Source: Salegentibacter agarivorans (GTDB taxonomy: Bacteria > Bacteroidota > Bacteroidia > Flavobacteriales > Flavobacteriaceae). Taken from it: a stretch of DNA of 64,000 bases. Under the pieces are notes generated by a model that worked only from the letters and a program-made list of their open reading frames with translations, was not told the DNA's origin and did not search any database. The stretch is taken from the NCBI RefSeq assembly GCF_900113135.1, contig NZ_FOOH01000014.1, positions 1 to 64,000 on the forward strand. Reading direction: 5' to 3'. The position numbers and the translations under genes are program-made. Shown here in pieces: positions 53,201-61,753 of this stretch (position 1 is its first letter; each line of letters starts with the position of its first letter).

Positions 53201-53380
53201 TTAAATGCTTTAAGGGTAAGTCTTACCGGACAAAATCTTTTCCTTATTACAAATTATTCTGGTTTAGACCCAGAAGTAAATACCGATAAATCTTTAAATG
53301 GGATTCCTACCGCGGGAATTGAATACACTTCCTACCCTCGTGCCAGAACGGTAACTTTAGGAGTGAACTTATCATTTTAA
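50300..53380 (+). CDS. SusC/RagA-type TonB-dependent outer membrane transporter
   Basis: A 1026-residue nutrient importer. Signal peptide MKQGLLKIGLFLFAICSFGF, cleaved near VQAQ. A carboxypeptidase-D-like regulatory domain (ITGTVTDGEMPLPGVNVVVK) leads to the TonB box-like region and the plug (LSEVVVIGYGNVERRDATGA, LQVTTTSGEPGGGVNIRIRG, TAIYGSRGANGVVIITTKSG). A 22-strand barrel follows to a C-terminal TLGVNLSF. It forms a pedal-bin complex with SusD and imports glycans or other large molecules. The substrate is unknown; no glycoside hydrolase accompanies it, which is unusual for a carbohydrate locus. Confidence 0.96.
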   Translation: MKQGLLKIGLFLFAICSFGFVQAQETITGTVTDGEMPLPGVNVVVKGTSNGTVTDFDGNYSLDNVPGDGILVFSFVGFAQQEISVDGRTTINATMAEDASALSEVVVIGYGNVERRDATGAVSTVSTEDFNRGVVASPEELIQGRTAGLQVTTTSGEPGGGVNIRIRGTTSVRGGNDPLFVVDGVPLSGDDVSAGGTNAGFGDSSPKNPLNFLNPQDIESMSVLKDASATAIYGSRGANGVVIITTKSGRGMQARFDYSANLGVATPANKYDLLDREEWLEAYSDTGLDADVLDYGGDTDWQDEIMRTAFTQEHNLSYSNSYDQGNYRASIGYSDLMGIVENSSMERLSGRLNVNHRLFDDKLKLGLQTSISRVNDQRAPISNNAGSEGDLIGATYMMTPTSPSDPDFYEGQINPNAMLKYVSDETETDRFLINFSTEYSVLENLSAKLNLGYDKAESYRGFGISGDIVGVGSAVPGNGRSQINEIESTNTLLEFTLNYELEFENSKLDVLAGYSYQEFDRQGINAQGWGFESTNMGAMVDDLQRSRNILEGSINGSYQQYGFDSNGFFVNRLFPEIATDRPNTPSGINVGAVAGDTFHTTDELQSFFGRLNYSIAEKYLFTATLRADGSTRFGGNNQYGYFPSGAFAWQLGDEDFVPETFSTLKLRLGYGVTGNQEIPYNLYTPRDRFGGIGISDGGTVNVPGTGQVTFRNADLKWEETSQTNIGLDFGFLQDRLSGSLDFYRKNTTDLLFQTFSAQPAAQDFVWENLDANVINEGVEFSIDYDLFQEEDFYWNLGFNISYNENMVEDFDGAIQTGGINGQGLTNAYAQLLAEGQPLFSYYLREFGGFDESGQTIYPNGDVQEFVGKSALPTTNLGVSTRIEYKNWDLSTFLTGQFDFWVYNNTENAFFTAGSLGSGANVTSNVIGNGESVGNAPDVSTRFLEKGDFLRLQNATLGYNFEVGENSFLNALRVSLTGQNLFLITNYSGLDPEVNTDKSLNGIPTAGIEYTSYPRARTVTLGVNLSF

Positions 53381-53391
53381 AAAAAAGAGAA

Positions 53392-54990
53392 ATGAAAAAT
53401 AAATTTATAAAATCAGTTTTAATACTGGGAGCAATCCTTAGTATTACGGCATGCACCGATCTGGAACTAGAGGAGACCGATTCGGTTTTTCGTGAAGGTT
53501 CAGATGATGGCTTTTCTGGGGTAAGCGATGTACCCTCTGCTCTTGCAAACAATTATAATGCTTTAAGAGATCAGATGAATACTCAGGAAAACCTTTATGC
53601 ACTACAAGAGGTGACTTCAGATGAAATGGTAGTACCTACAAGAGGTACGGACTGGGGGGATAATGGTCTTTGGCGAACACTTCACCAACATACATGGGAT
53701 CCCAACCATCAATTTCTTTTAAACACTTGGAACAATAATAACAGAAATGTTTTTAATTTATCGGAAATTATTGCTCCAGAAAGTAATGCTAACCCAGAGC
53801 AAATAGCAGAAGCAAAATTCCTTCGAGCTTTTAGTATGTATTGGGTGATGGATCTTTTCGGGCAGGTTCCTTTTAGAGAGGTTGATCAGGGAGCTGATGA
53901 AAATCCTATAGTTATGACACGAGATGAAGCATTCGATTTTGTAATGACAGATATTACTGATGCCTTACCGGATCTACGAGAAGTTGGGCCTGGTGCCGAA
54001 GCTAATTTTGCTAATAAGGCAGCAGCACATTATCTTATGGCAAAATTATATCTCAATAAGCACATCTATGTAGGGGGAGAACCCGCAGTTGAAGATATGA
54101 ATCAGGTTATTACCCACGTAGAAGCTATTGAAGAATTAGGTTTTGGATTACAGAGTGGTTTCTTTGAAATTTTTGAACCTTCAGTAGATACTGAAACTAT
54201 CTGGTTTACAACTACAGGAGTAGGTTCTAGAATCTGGAATGGTTTACATTACAACCAGGGTGCACCCGGACAGGATGCAGGAGGTTGGAATGGCTTCTCA
54301 ACACTTGCAGAATTTTATGATCTATTTGAAGGTCCAGAGGATACCAATCACCCTAATGTAGGTCAGGAAGAAAGACGGGGCTTTGTGCCTCTCGAAGGAA
54401 CAACGGTTGCTGAAGCTGAAGGTTTTTTTGAAGGAAATAACGATGTAGATGATGATGGTTTTATCGATGGTTCAGATATTGGAATAGGATTTTTATATGG
54501 TCAGCAGCATGAACTGGATGGAAGTGAAACTGTAGACCGAGGCGGTAATCCTCTCTTTTACACCGCTGAACTTCCAGCTTTAGTAGGTAATCCCGATAAT
54601 ACTGGAGTTAGAGTCCTTAAGTACCACCCCTCCAATGGATCTTATGCAGAGCATATGATTTTGTTCCGATTTGCAGATGCTCATCTTATGAAAGCAGAAG
54701 CTATTCATAGAGGCGCAACCTCTGAAGAATCAGCTTTAGAGTTGATTAACGAGTTACGCGTATTGAGAGATGCCACCCCTATTTCAGCTATAACCGATCA
54801 GGAAATACTTGACGAAAGGGGAAGAGAATTATATAATGAAATGTGGAGAAGACAAGATCTTATCCGTTTTGGTCAGTTTACCCAAGAGTGGGGTTTCAAA
54901 CCGGCTTCCGAAGAACATAGAGTCTTGTTCCCTATCCCCACAACAGCCTTAACATCTAATCCTAATTTAGAACAAAACGAAGGTTACTAA
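53392..54990 (+). CDS. SusD/RagB-type substrate-binding lipoprotein
   Basis: A 532-residue lipoprotein (MKNKFIKSVLILGAILSITA, Cys21). The TPR-like helical fold is seen in NWNNRNVFNLSEIIAP-like segments and FLRAFSMYWVMDLFGQVPFR, ANFANKAAAHYLMAKLYLNK and LINELRVLRDATPISA. RGRELYNEMWRRQDLIRFGQ is the classic C-terminal SusD block. It caps the SusC barrel and captures substrate on the cell surface. 11 nt downstream of susC, so co-transcribed. An internal segment (FFEGNNDVDDDGFIDGSDIG) resembles a Ca-binding loop, unusual in SusD proteins. Confidence 0.95.
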   Translation: MKNKFIKSVLILGAILSITACTDLELEETDSVFREGSDDGFSGVSDVPSALANNYNALRDQMNTQENLYALQEVTSDEMVVPTRGTDWGDNGLWRTLHQHTWDPNHQFLLNTWNNNNRNVFNLSEIIAPESNANPEQIAEAKFLRAFSMYWVMDLFGQVPFREVDQGADENPIVMTRDEAFDFVMTDITDALPDLREVGPGAEANFANKAAAHYLMAKLYLNKHIYVGGEPAVEDMNQVITHVEAIEELGFGLQSGFFEIFEPSVDTETIWFTTTGVGSRIWNGLHYNQGAPGQDAGGWNGFSTLAEFYDLFEGPEDTNHPNVGQEERRGFVPLEGTTVAEAEGFFEGNNDVDDDGFIDGSDIGIGFLYGQQHELDGSETVDRGGNPLFYTAELPALVGNPDNTGVRVLKYHPSNGSYAEHMILFRFADAHLMKAEAIHRGATSEESALELINELRVLRDATPISAITDQEILDERGRELYNEMWRRQDLIRFGQFTQEWGFKPASEEHRVLFPIPTTALTSNPNLEQNEGY

Positions 54991-55013
54991 TTCCTTGAAA
55001 TAGTTTTTATATT

Positions 55014-55060
55014 AAAGAGGCTATCAATGCATTTGCATTTTTAGTCTCTTTTCTTTTAGA
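55014..55060 (+). terminator. Hairpin after susD (terminator or attenuator)
   Basis: AAAGAGGCTA and TAGTCTCTTT pair over 10 bp (one G-T), with an inner TGCA-TTTGCA; TCTTTTAG follows. It lies 24 nt after the susD stop and could lower transcription of the downstream genes relative to susCD. Confidence 0.65.
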
Positions 55061-55131
55061 CTCCTAAATTTTTCTTAAATTTTGTTTAAATTGCCAATTA
55101 AAATAGCCTCCCTTCTAACCTGTTTTTCTCA

Positions 55132-58100
55132 ATGAAAATCACTTCTCATCTATCATCTTCAATTTTTGGTTCAATCTTTATTATGCTGTTTTTTATGGCT
55201 TGTGCTAATGATAAAACAGAAAATGAAATACCTGCGGAAAAAGAAAATAAGGATGCATTATTCTCCAAAATGTCATCTGCTGAAACGGGAATCAATTTTG
55301 AAAATAAAATAACCAATACTAAAGATTTCAACATTTTTAGATATAGAAATTTTTATAATGGTGCGGGTGTAGGTATTGGGGACATCAATAACGACGGTCT
55401 ACCTGATATTTATTTAACCTCAAATCTTGGTAAAAACAAACTTTACTTGAATAAAGGCGATTTTAAATTTGAAGATATTACAATAAACTCAGGAACGGCA
55501 GGAGCAAAAAACTGGAGTACCGGTGTAAGTATGGTAGATATTAACCACGACGGACTCCTGGATATTTATGTGAGCAATGCCGGGAATATTGAAGGTGCAG
55601 ATCGTAAAAATGAACTTTTTATCAATAATGGAGACCTTACATTCACTGAAGACGCCGCTTCCTATAATTTAGATGAAAATGGATTTACCACCCACGCCGC
55701 TTTTTTTGATTATGACGGGGACGGTGATCTTGATGTATATATTCTTAACAATAGCTTTATCCCGGTTTCCAGCCTAAGTTTTAATAACAAACGTGATCTA
55801 AGAAGTGAAGATTGGGACTTACCAGAAATTTTTAAAGGCGGTGGTGATAAATTACTACGAAACGATGACGGGAATTTTACCGATGTTAGTGAAGAAGCAG
55901 GAATTTACGGAAGCTTAATAGGTTTTGGACTTGGAGTTACCGTAGGTGATGTAAACAACGATCAACTCCCCGATCTTTATATTTCTAACGATTTTTATGA
56001 ACGCGATTATCTTTATATCAATAATGGTGATGGTACTTTTACTGAAGATATTAAAAACCGTGTTTCCCATTTAAGTCTTTCTTCGATGGGCGCAGATATG
56101 GCCGACATCAATAACGATGCGCGTCCTGAGATCTTTGTTACCGATATGCTTCCGGAAAGCGATAAACGCCTTAAAGAAACTTCAGATTTTGAACGATATG
56201 ATATCTATAAACTCAAAGAAAGTAGGGATTTCTATCACCAATTTATGCAAAATACCCTACAGCTCAATACGGGTGAAAATTCCTTCTCTGAAATCGCATT
56301 TCAAAGTGGTGTTGCACAAACAGACTGGAGTTGGGGCGCCCTAATTTTTGATATGGATAACGATGGGTTCAAAGATATTTATGTGAGCAACGGGATCTAC
56401 CACGATCTCACTAACCAGGATTTTATGGATTTCTTTGCCAACGATATTCTTCAGGAAATGGTTCTTACCGGTAAGAAAAAAGAATTTGATTCCATTCTTA
56501 GTGAAATGCCCAGCAATCCTATTCCCAATTATGCATTTCAGAATAATCAAGACCTAACATTTGATAATAAAACTAAAGATTGGGGCCTAAATGAACCCAG
56601 TTTCTCTAACGGCTCTGCTTACGCCGATCTGGATAATGATGGTGATCTAGACCTTGTTGTCAATAACGTAAATCAGGAGGTATTTATTTATAAAAACAGA
56701 ACTTCAGAACAATTAGAAAATAATTACCTGAAATTAAATCTAAAAGGGGAGGGAAAAAACACTTTTGCTATTGGTAGCAAAGCCCTACTCTATTTTGACA
56801 ACCAGGTGCTTTCACAAGAATTAATTCCTACACGAGGTTTTCAATCTTCAATAGATTACAGCCTAACTTTTGGCCTGGGAAAAACTAAAAAAATCGATTC
56901 TCTCCAAATTATCTGGCCCAATAAAGCTACACAAGTCATTAAAAATCCTACGATCAATACCACTTTACAACTGAGTCAAACAGAGGCGAATTCAACTTTT
57001 AATTCAGATAAAAAACAAACGCAACCAATTCTTACTGAAATAAATACAAAACTTCAAAACCACAAAGAAAATAATTATATAGACTACGATTATGAAGGTC
57101 TAATACCAAAAATGTTATCGCGTGAAGGCCCGGCATTAGCTGTAAGCGACATAAATGGTGATGGAAATGAGGATTTTTATTTAGGAGGCGCAAAAGGCCA
57201 GGCCGGAGTTCTTTATCTACAGAATAATTCAGGAAGCTTTAGCGAAAAGAATCTCGAAGTTTTTACCTCAAATTCAAGTTTTGAAGATACCTATGCAGTT
57301 TTTGCTGATGTAAACGGCGATAATAAACCAGACCTGATAGTAGGTTCAGGCGGGAATGAAGCTAACGTTGATAAAGAAATATTTCGCGATAGAATTTATA
57401 TAAATCAGGGAAATGAAAGTTTTAGCGCTTCAGAATATCAACTACCTAATTCTGCACAAAATACTTCAGTGATCGCGCCATATGATTTTGATAATGATGG
57501 TGACATAGATTTGTTTATAGGAAAGAGAAGCGTGCCGGGAATTTTTGGAATTAACCCCAAACATCAGCTATTAGAAAATGACGGTAAAGGCAGTTTTAAA
57601 GATGTAACCGATGCTAAAGCTTACATACTTAACGACCTGGGAATGATAACCGATGCCACTTGGGAAGATACAAATGCTGATGGGAAAAAAGATCTAATTT
57701 TAACCGGCGACTGGATGGCGCCTAAAATTCTTCAAAACAACGGAAATTCTTTTAACCCGGCAGATAATAATCTGAACGAATTTTCCGGAGCCTGGACAGG
57801 TTTATCGGTTTCAGATATAAATGGGGATGAAAATCCAGATTTTATTTTAGGAAATCGCGGTACCAACTCGTTTTATCAAACTTCAGCCGAAAATCCGGTT
57901 AAAGTTTATATCAACGATTTTGATAATAATGGTACTATAGAACAAATTTTTACCAGAAATATTGATGGCAGAGATATCCCAATTCATTTAAGAAGAGAAC
58001 TGGCAGGGCAAATTTCAGCAATAAAAAAGCAGAATCTTAAATTTTCAGAATATGCTACGAAGTCAATTCAGGAACTTTTTTCAGAAAAAATTGTTGAAAA

Positions 58101-58503
58101 TTCTATTGTAAAAGAGATAACCACTTTTAAAAGTTTTCTTGCTTTAAATAATGCTGAAGGTAATTATGAGTTTAAAGAACTTCCTACCGAAGCACAGTTA
58201 TCAAGTATTCACGCTATTGAACATCTAACTACCAAAAATGGAAATAGTTATTTTTTACTCGCCGGAAACGATTTCAACTTAAAACCCCAATTTGGGCGTT
58301 TGGATGCAAGTAAAGGGCTTCTCCTAAAGGTGAGTGGGAATGGTGATATGGAGATTATATCTTCAGAGAAATCAGGATTTTTAGTTGAAGGTGAAGTGAA
58401 ACACATAAGGAAAATATCAAATAAAAATGCAGAAATTCTTATTCTGGTAGCCATAAATAATCAGGAACCAAAAATTTTTAAGTTTGATGAGAAAGCTCTT
58501 TAG
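55132..58503 (+). CDS. Giant FG-GAP/UnbV (CRTAC1-like) repeat lipoprotein, first paralogue
   Basis: A 1123-residue lipoprotein (lipobox FMAC, Cys24). It has about 12 calcium-binding FG-GAP loops of the form D-x-N/D-x-D-G-x-x-D, e.g. GDINNDGLPDIYLTSN, DYDGDGDLDVYILN, DLDNDGDLDLVVNN and DINGDGNEDFYLGG. Near 540-610 an ASPIC/UnbV domain is seen (KNTFAIGSKALLYFDNQVLS, RGFQSSIDYSLTFGLGKTKK, IDSLQIIWPNKATQVI). Two propeller sets flank it. Surface-exposed by inference. Such proteins are common in marine Bacteroidota beside SusCD. The function is unproven. It overlaps the next paralogue. Confidence 0.88.
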   Translation: MKITSHLSSSIFGSIFIMLFFMACANDKTENEIPAEKENKDALFSKMSSAETGINFENKITNTKDFNIFRYRNFYNGAGVGIGDINNDGLPDIYLTSNLGKNKLYLNKGDFKFEDITINSGTAGAKNWSTGVSMVDINHDGLLDIYVSNAGNIEGADRKNELFINNGDLTFTEDAASYNLDENGFTTHAAFFDYDGDGDLDVYILNNSFIPVSSLSFNNKRDLRSEDWDLPEIFKGGGDKLLRNDDGNFTDVSEEAGIYGSLIGFGLGVTVGDVNNDQLPDLYISNDFYERDYLYINNGDGTFTEDIKNRVSHLSLSSMGADMADINNDARPEIFVTDMLPESDKRLKETSDFERYDIYKLKESRDFYHQFMQNTLQLNTGENSFSEIAFQSGVAQTDWSWGALIFDMDNDGFKDIYVSNGIYHDLTNQDFMDFFANDILQEMVLTGKKKEFDSILSEMPSNPIPNYAFQNNQDLTFDNKTKDWGLNEPSFSNGSAYADLDNDGDLDLVVNNVNQEVFIYKNRTSEQLENNYLKLNLKGEGKNTFAIGSKALLYFDNQVLSQELIPTRGFQSSIDYSLTFGLGKTKKIDSLQIIWPNKATQVIKNPTINTTLQLSQTEANSTFNSDKKQTQPILTEINTKLQNHKENNYIDYDYEGLIPKMLSREGPALAVSDINGDGNEDFYLGGAKGQAGVLYLQNNSGSFSEKNLEVFTSNSSFEDTYAVFADVNGDNKPDLIVGSGGNEANVDKEIFRDRIYINQGNESFSASEYQLPNSAQNTSVIAPYDFDNDGDIDLFIGKRSVPGIFGINPKHQLLENDGKGSFKDVTDAKAYILNDLGMITDATWEDTNADGKKDLILTGDWMAPKILQNNGNSFNPADNNLNEFSGAWTGLSVSDINGDENPDFILGNRGTNSFYQTSAENPVKVYINDFDNNGTIEQIFTRNIDGRDIPIHLRRELAGQISAIKKQNLKFSEYATKSIQELFSEKIVENSIVKEITTFKSFLALNNAEGNYEFKELPTEAQLSSIHAIEHLTTKNGNSYFLLAGNDFNLKPQFGRLDASKGLLLKVSGNGDMEIISSEKSGFLVEGEVKHIRKISNKNAEILILVAINNQEPKIFKFDEKAL

Positions 58504-61500
58504 CCTGGTATTTTTATTCATCTTTCTCACTTCCTGTGAAAAAGAAAAAACTTCGGAAGATTTTCTTTTTGAAAACCTACCGGCAGAAACCACAGGCCTA
58601 AATTTTAGCAACGATCTTACTGAAACAAATGCGCTAAATATTTTAGATTATTTGTATTTCTATAATGGCGGCGGCGTTGCTGTGGGCGATATAAATAAGG
58701 ATGGTTTACCAGATATTTACCTAACCGGAAATCAGGTAAAAAATAAACTTTTTCTTAATAAAGGAAACTTGCAGTTTGAAGATATTACCGAAAAGGCAGG
58801 AGTTTCAGGCACGTCCAATTGGAATACAGGAGTAGTTATGGCCGATGTTAACGGTAATGGGTTGTTAGATATCTATGTTTGCGCAGTATCTGGAATAAAC
58901 GGTTTAAACGGGAAAAACGAATTATTCATCAATAATGGTAACGGCACATTTTCTGAAAAAGCTGAAGAATTCGGGCTCGATTTTCAGAATTATTCTTCTA
59001 CTGCTGCTTTTTTTGATTTTGATAATGATGGCGATCTGGATATGTACCTACTTAATCACGCTGTTCACACGGTGAATACTTACGGCCCTGCAGATATTAG
59101 AAATAAACGTATTGCTGAAAGCGGTGATAAACTTTTAAGAAATGATAACGGAAAATTTGTGGACGTTAGCGAAGAAGCCGGGATTTATGGTGGCGCAAAC
59201 GGTTACGGACTCGGAATCGCAACTGCCGATTTTAATAACGATGGTTTCACAGATATCTACGTGAGTAACGATTTTCACGAAGATGATTATTATTATTTGA
59301 ATAATGGAGACGGTACTTTTACCGAAACGCTAAAATCTAAATTTGGGCATGTGAGTCGGTTTTCTATGGGAAATGACGCCGCTGATGTGAATAATGATGG
59401 ATTTATAGATATTCTTACCCTGGATATGCTTCCCCAGGATGAAAAGGTTGTAAAAGCCTCTGTAGGAGACGACCCACGCGATTTAGATAAATTAAAGACC
59501 GAAGAATTAGGCTATCATTACCAGTACACCCGAAATATGCTGCAAATAAATCAGCAGGGGGATTACTTTCAGGAAACCGGTCTTTTAAGCGGTTTAGCTG
59601 CTACAGATTGGAGTTGGGCTCCCCTATTTGCCGATTTTAACCAGGATGGCTTTCAGGATCTTTATATAGCTACAGGGATACCCAAACGTCCCAATGATTT
59701 AGATTATATAAAATACGTTTCCAGCAACCAGATACAGAAAAAAATAAATAATACACGTTTAGTAGATAATGAAGCTTTAGAAATGATGCCTTCGGGAAAG
59801 GTGCATAATTACGTTTTTAAAGGTTCTAACAGCCTAAATTTTAAAGACCAATCGGGGAAATGGATGGCTCGAGATTCGGTTATTTCTACGGGTCTCGCCT
59901 ATGCCGATCTGGACAATGACGGGGATTTAGATATTGTAAGCAATAATATTAATGCAAATGCGAGCATTTATGAAAATCGGGCAGACTCAACCTCTACCTA
60001 TTTAAAATTATCTTTTAAGCTAGATACTCAAAATACCTTTGGCATTGGCACCAAAGCCATTGCCTGGCAGGAAGGAAAAATGCAAACGCGCCAGCTTTAT
60101 AATTCCAGGGGATTTCAGTCTTCTTCAGAACCCATTATTCATTTTGGTTTTCCGAAGAAAGAAAAGTTAGATTCGTTATTGATTATCTGGCCAGACAATA
60201 CTTACCAAAAAAAGGAAAAACTGGATTTAAATCAGCATTTGGTAATAAGTCCGAACCAAAAGCGCGATGCTATTGATTATAAAAAACTTTTCCTTGCGCC
60301 AAAGCAATGGTTTGAAAAGGTAGATTCTCTACCGGGAATTACTTTTAACCACAGAGAAAACAGGTATACCGATTTTGACAGGCAAAAATTGATTCCTTAT
60401 CAAATTTCTGACCGTGGGCCCGCGGTGGCCGTTGGCGATTTAAATGGGAACGGGCTGGATGATATCTTCTTCGGAAATTCTAAATTTGAACCTGCAGAAA
60501 TTTATTTTCAGCAGGAAAACATTTTTAAAAAGCAGGATTTTAAATTGTTGAAAAATGATGAAAAAACCGAAAATACATCAGCCATTATCGCAGATCTCAA
60601 CCGGGATGATAAGAATGAACTTTTTGTCACTTCAGGTGGTGGAGAATTTTACGGGGAAGCAGATGCCCTTTTAGATAAATTATATTGGTTTGAAAACGGT
60701 GAATTAAAAGCTAAAAAATTACCGCAATTTTTTGAAAACACTTCAGTTGCGAAATTAGGCGATATTGACGGCGATGGCCACCTGGATATTTTTGTGGGTG
60801 GTGCAGCAGTTTCCAACGATTTTGGCAAGATCCCTTCCTCCTACCTGCTCATTAATGAAAATGGTAATTTCAGAATCCAGGAAAATTCAGAGCTGGAAAA
60901 AATAGGAATGGTTACCGATGCGATTTGGACAGATTTTGACCAGGATGGCCAGGAAGATCTAATTGTTATTGGAGAATGGATGTCACCTCAATTCTTCAAA
61001 AATAATAATGGAAGTTTAGAAAATATTTCAGGAAAAATACTGGAAGAAAAGCTAAATGGGCTTTGGCAGCGTATTATTCCTTTTGATATAAATAACGACG
61101 GAAAAATGGATTATTTACTCGGAAACTGGGGCCTGAATACTAAATTCCCAGCTTCGGCAGAATTTCCGCTAAAAATGTTTTATTCAGATTTTGACAAAAA
61201 TGGAAGTACAGAAACAATTATAGCTTATGCCAAAAATCAAAAATATTATCCCGCAAACGGGCTCGATGAACTGGTAGGCCAGCTTTCCTATTTACGAAAG
61301 AAGTTCCCGCAGTATAAAGATTTTGCCGGGAAAACTATTGAAGAAGTTTTTGAAAAAGAAACCCTTGCAGAAGCTAAATTACTGAAAGTGCATACAATGG
61401 CGTCGGGATATTTGCTAAATCAGGAAGGAAAGTATATTTTTAAGCCTTTTGAAAGTGCATTACAGGTAGCGCCTATTTTAGCATTTTTAAAAGCCGATTT

Positions 61501-61753
61501 TAATAAAGATAATCAGGAAGAAGTACTGGTTGCCGGCAATTATTTTGGAATAACGCCCTACCACGGAAGATTTGATGCGTTAGCGGGAAATTTAATCACG
61601 CAAAATGGTGAGGTTTTAGAAGGAGTTGAACTGGGATTAAATCTTACTCAAAAGAGTGTAAGAAGCCTTGATTTAATTAATTTTAAGGGAAAAGATTATC
61701 TTATGCTAAGCCTGAACAATGGTAAACCACAATTTTATAAATTGAACAATTAA
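58487..61753 (+). CDS. Giant FG-GAP/UnbV (CRTAC1-like) repeat lipoprotein, second paralogue
   Basis: A 1088-residue lipoprotein (MRKLFSLVFLFIFLTSCEKE, Cys17). The domain order copies the preceding gene: FG-GAP loops (DINKDGLPDIYLTGN, DFDNDGDLDMYLLN, DFNQDGFQDLYIAT), an UnbV domain (NTFGIGTKAIAWQEGKMQTR, RGFQSSSEPIIHFGFPKKEK, LDSLLIIWPDNTYQKK), then more loops (DLNGNGLDDIFFGN, DIDGDGHLDIFVGG). The start is ATG 58487, not the adjoining TTG; it overlaps the previous stop by 17 nt, so translation is likely coupled. The two are paralogues, clearly diverged. Confidence 0.88.
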   Translation: MRKLFSLVFLFIFLTSCEKEKTSEDFLFENLPAETTGLNFSNDLTETNALNILDYLYFYNGGGVAVGDINKDGLPDIYLTGNQVKNKLFLNKGNLQFEDITEKAGVSGTSNWNTGVVMADVNGNGLLDIYVCAVSGINGLNGKNELFINNGNGTFSEKAEEFGLDFQNYSSTAAFFDFDNDGDLDMYLLNHAVHTVNTYGPADIRNKRIAESGDKLLRNDNGKFVDVSEEAGIYGGANGYGLGIATADFNNDGFTDIYVSNDFHEDDYYYLNNGDGTFTETLKSKFGHVSRFSMGNDAADVNNDGFIDILTLDMLPQDEKVVKASVGDDPRDLDKLKTEELGYHYQYTRNMLQINQQGDYFQETGLLSGLAATDWSWAPLFADFNQDGFQDLYIATGIPKRPNDLDYIKYVSSNQIQKKINNTRLVDNEALEMMPSGKVHNYVFKGSNSLNFKDQSGKWMARDSVISTGLAYADLDNDGDLDIVSNNINANASIYENRADSTSTYLKLSFKLDTQNTFGIGTKAIAWQEGKMQTRQLYNSRGFQSSSEPIIHFGFPKKEKLDSLLIIWPDNTYQKKEKLDLNQHLVISPNQKRDAIDYKKLFLAPKQWFEKVDSLPGITFNHRENRYTDFDRQKLIPYQISDRGPAVAVGDLNGNGLDDIFFGNSKFEPAEIYFQQENIFKKQDFKLLKNDEKTENTSAIIADLNRDDKNELFVTSGGGEFYGEADALLDKLYWFENGELKAKKLPQFFENTSVAKLGDIDGDGHLDIFVGGAAVSNDFGKIPSSYLLINENGNFRIQENSELEKIGMVTDAIWTDFDQDGQEDLIVIGEWMSPQFFKNNNGSLENISGKILEEKLNGLWQRIIPFDINNDGKMDYLLGNWGLNTKFPASAEFPLKMFYSDFDKNGSTETIIAYAKNQKYYPANGLDELVGQLSYLRKKFPQYKDFAGKTIEEVFEKETLAEAKLLKVHTMASGYLLNQEGKYIFKPFESALQVAPILAFLKADFNKDNQEEVLVAGNYFGITPYHGRFDALAGNLITQNGEVLEGVELGLNLTQKSVRSLDLINFKGKDYLMLSLNNGKPQFYKLNN

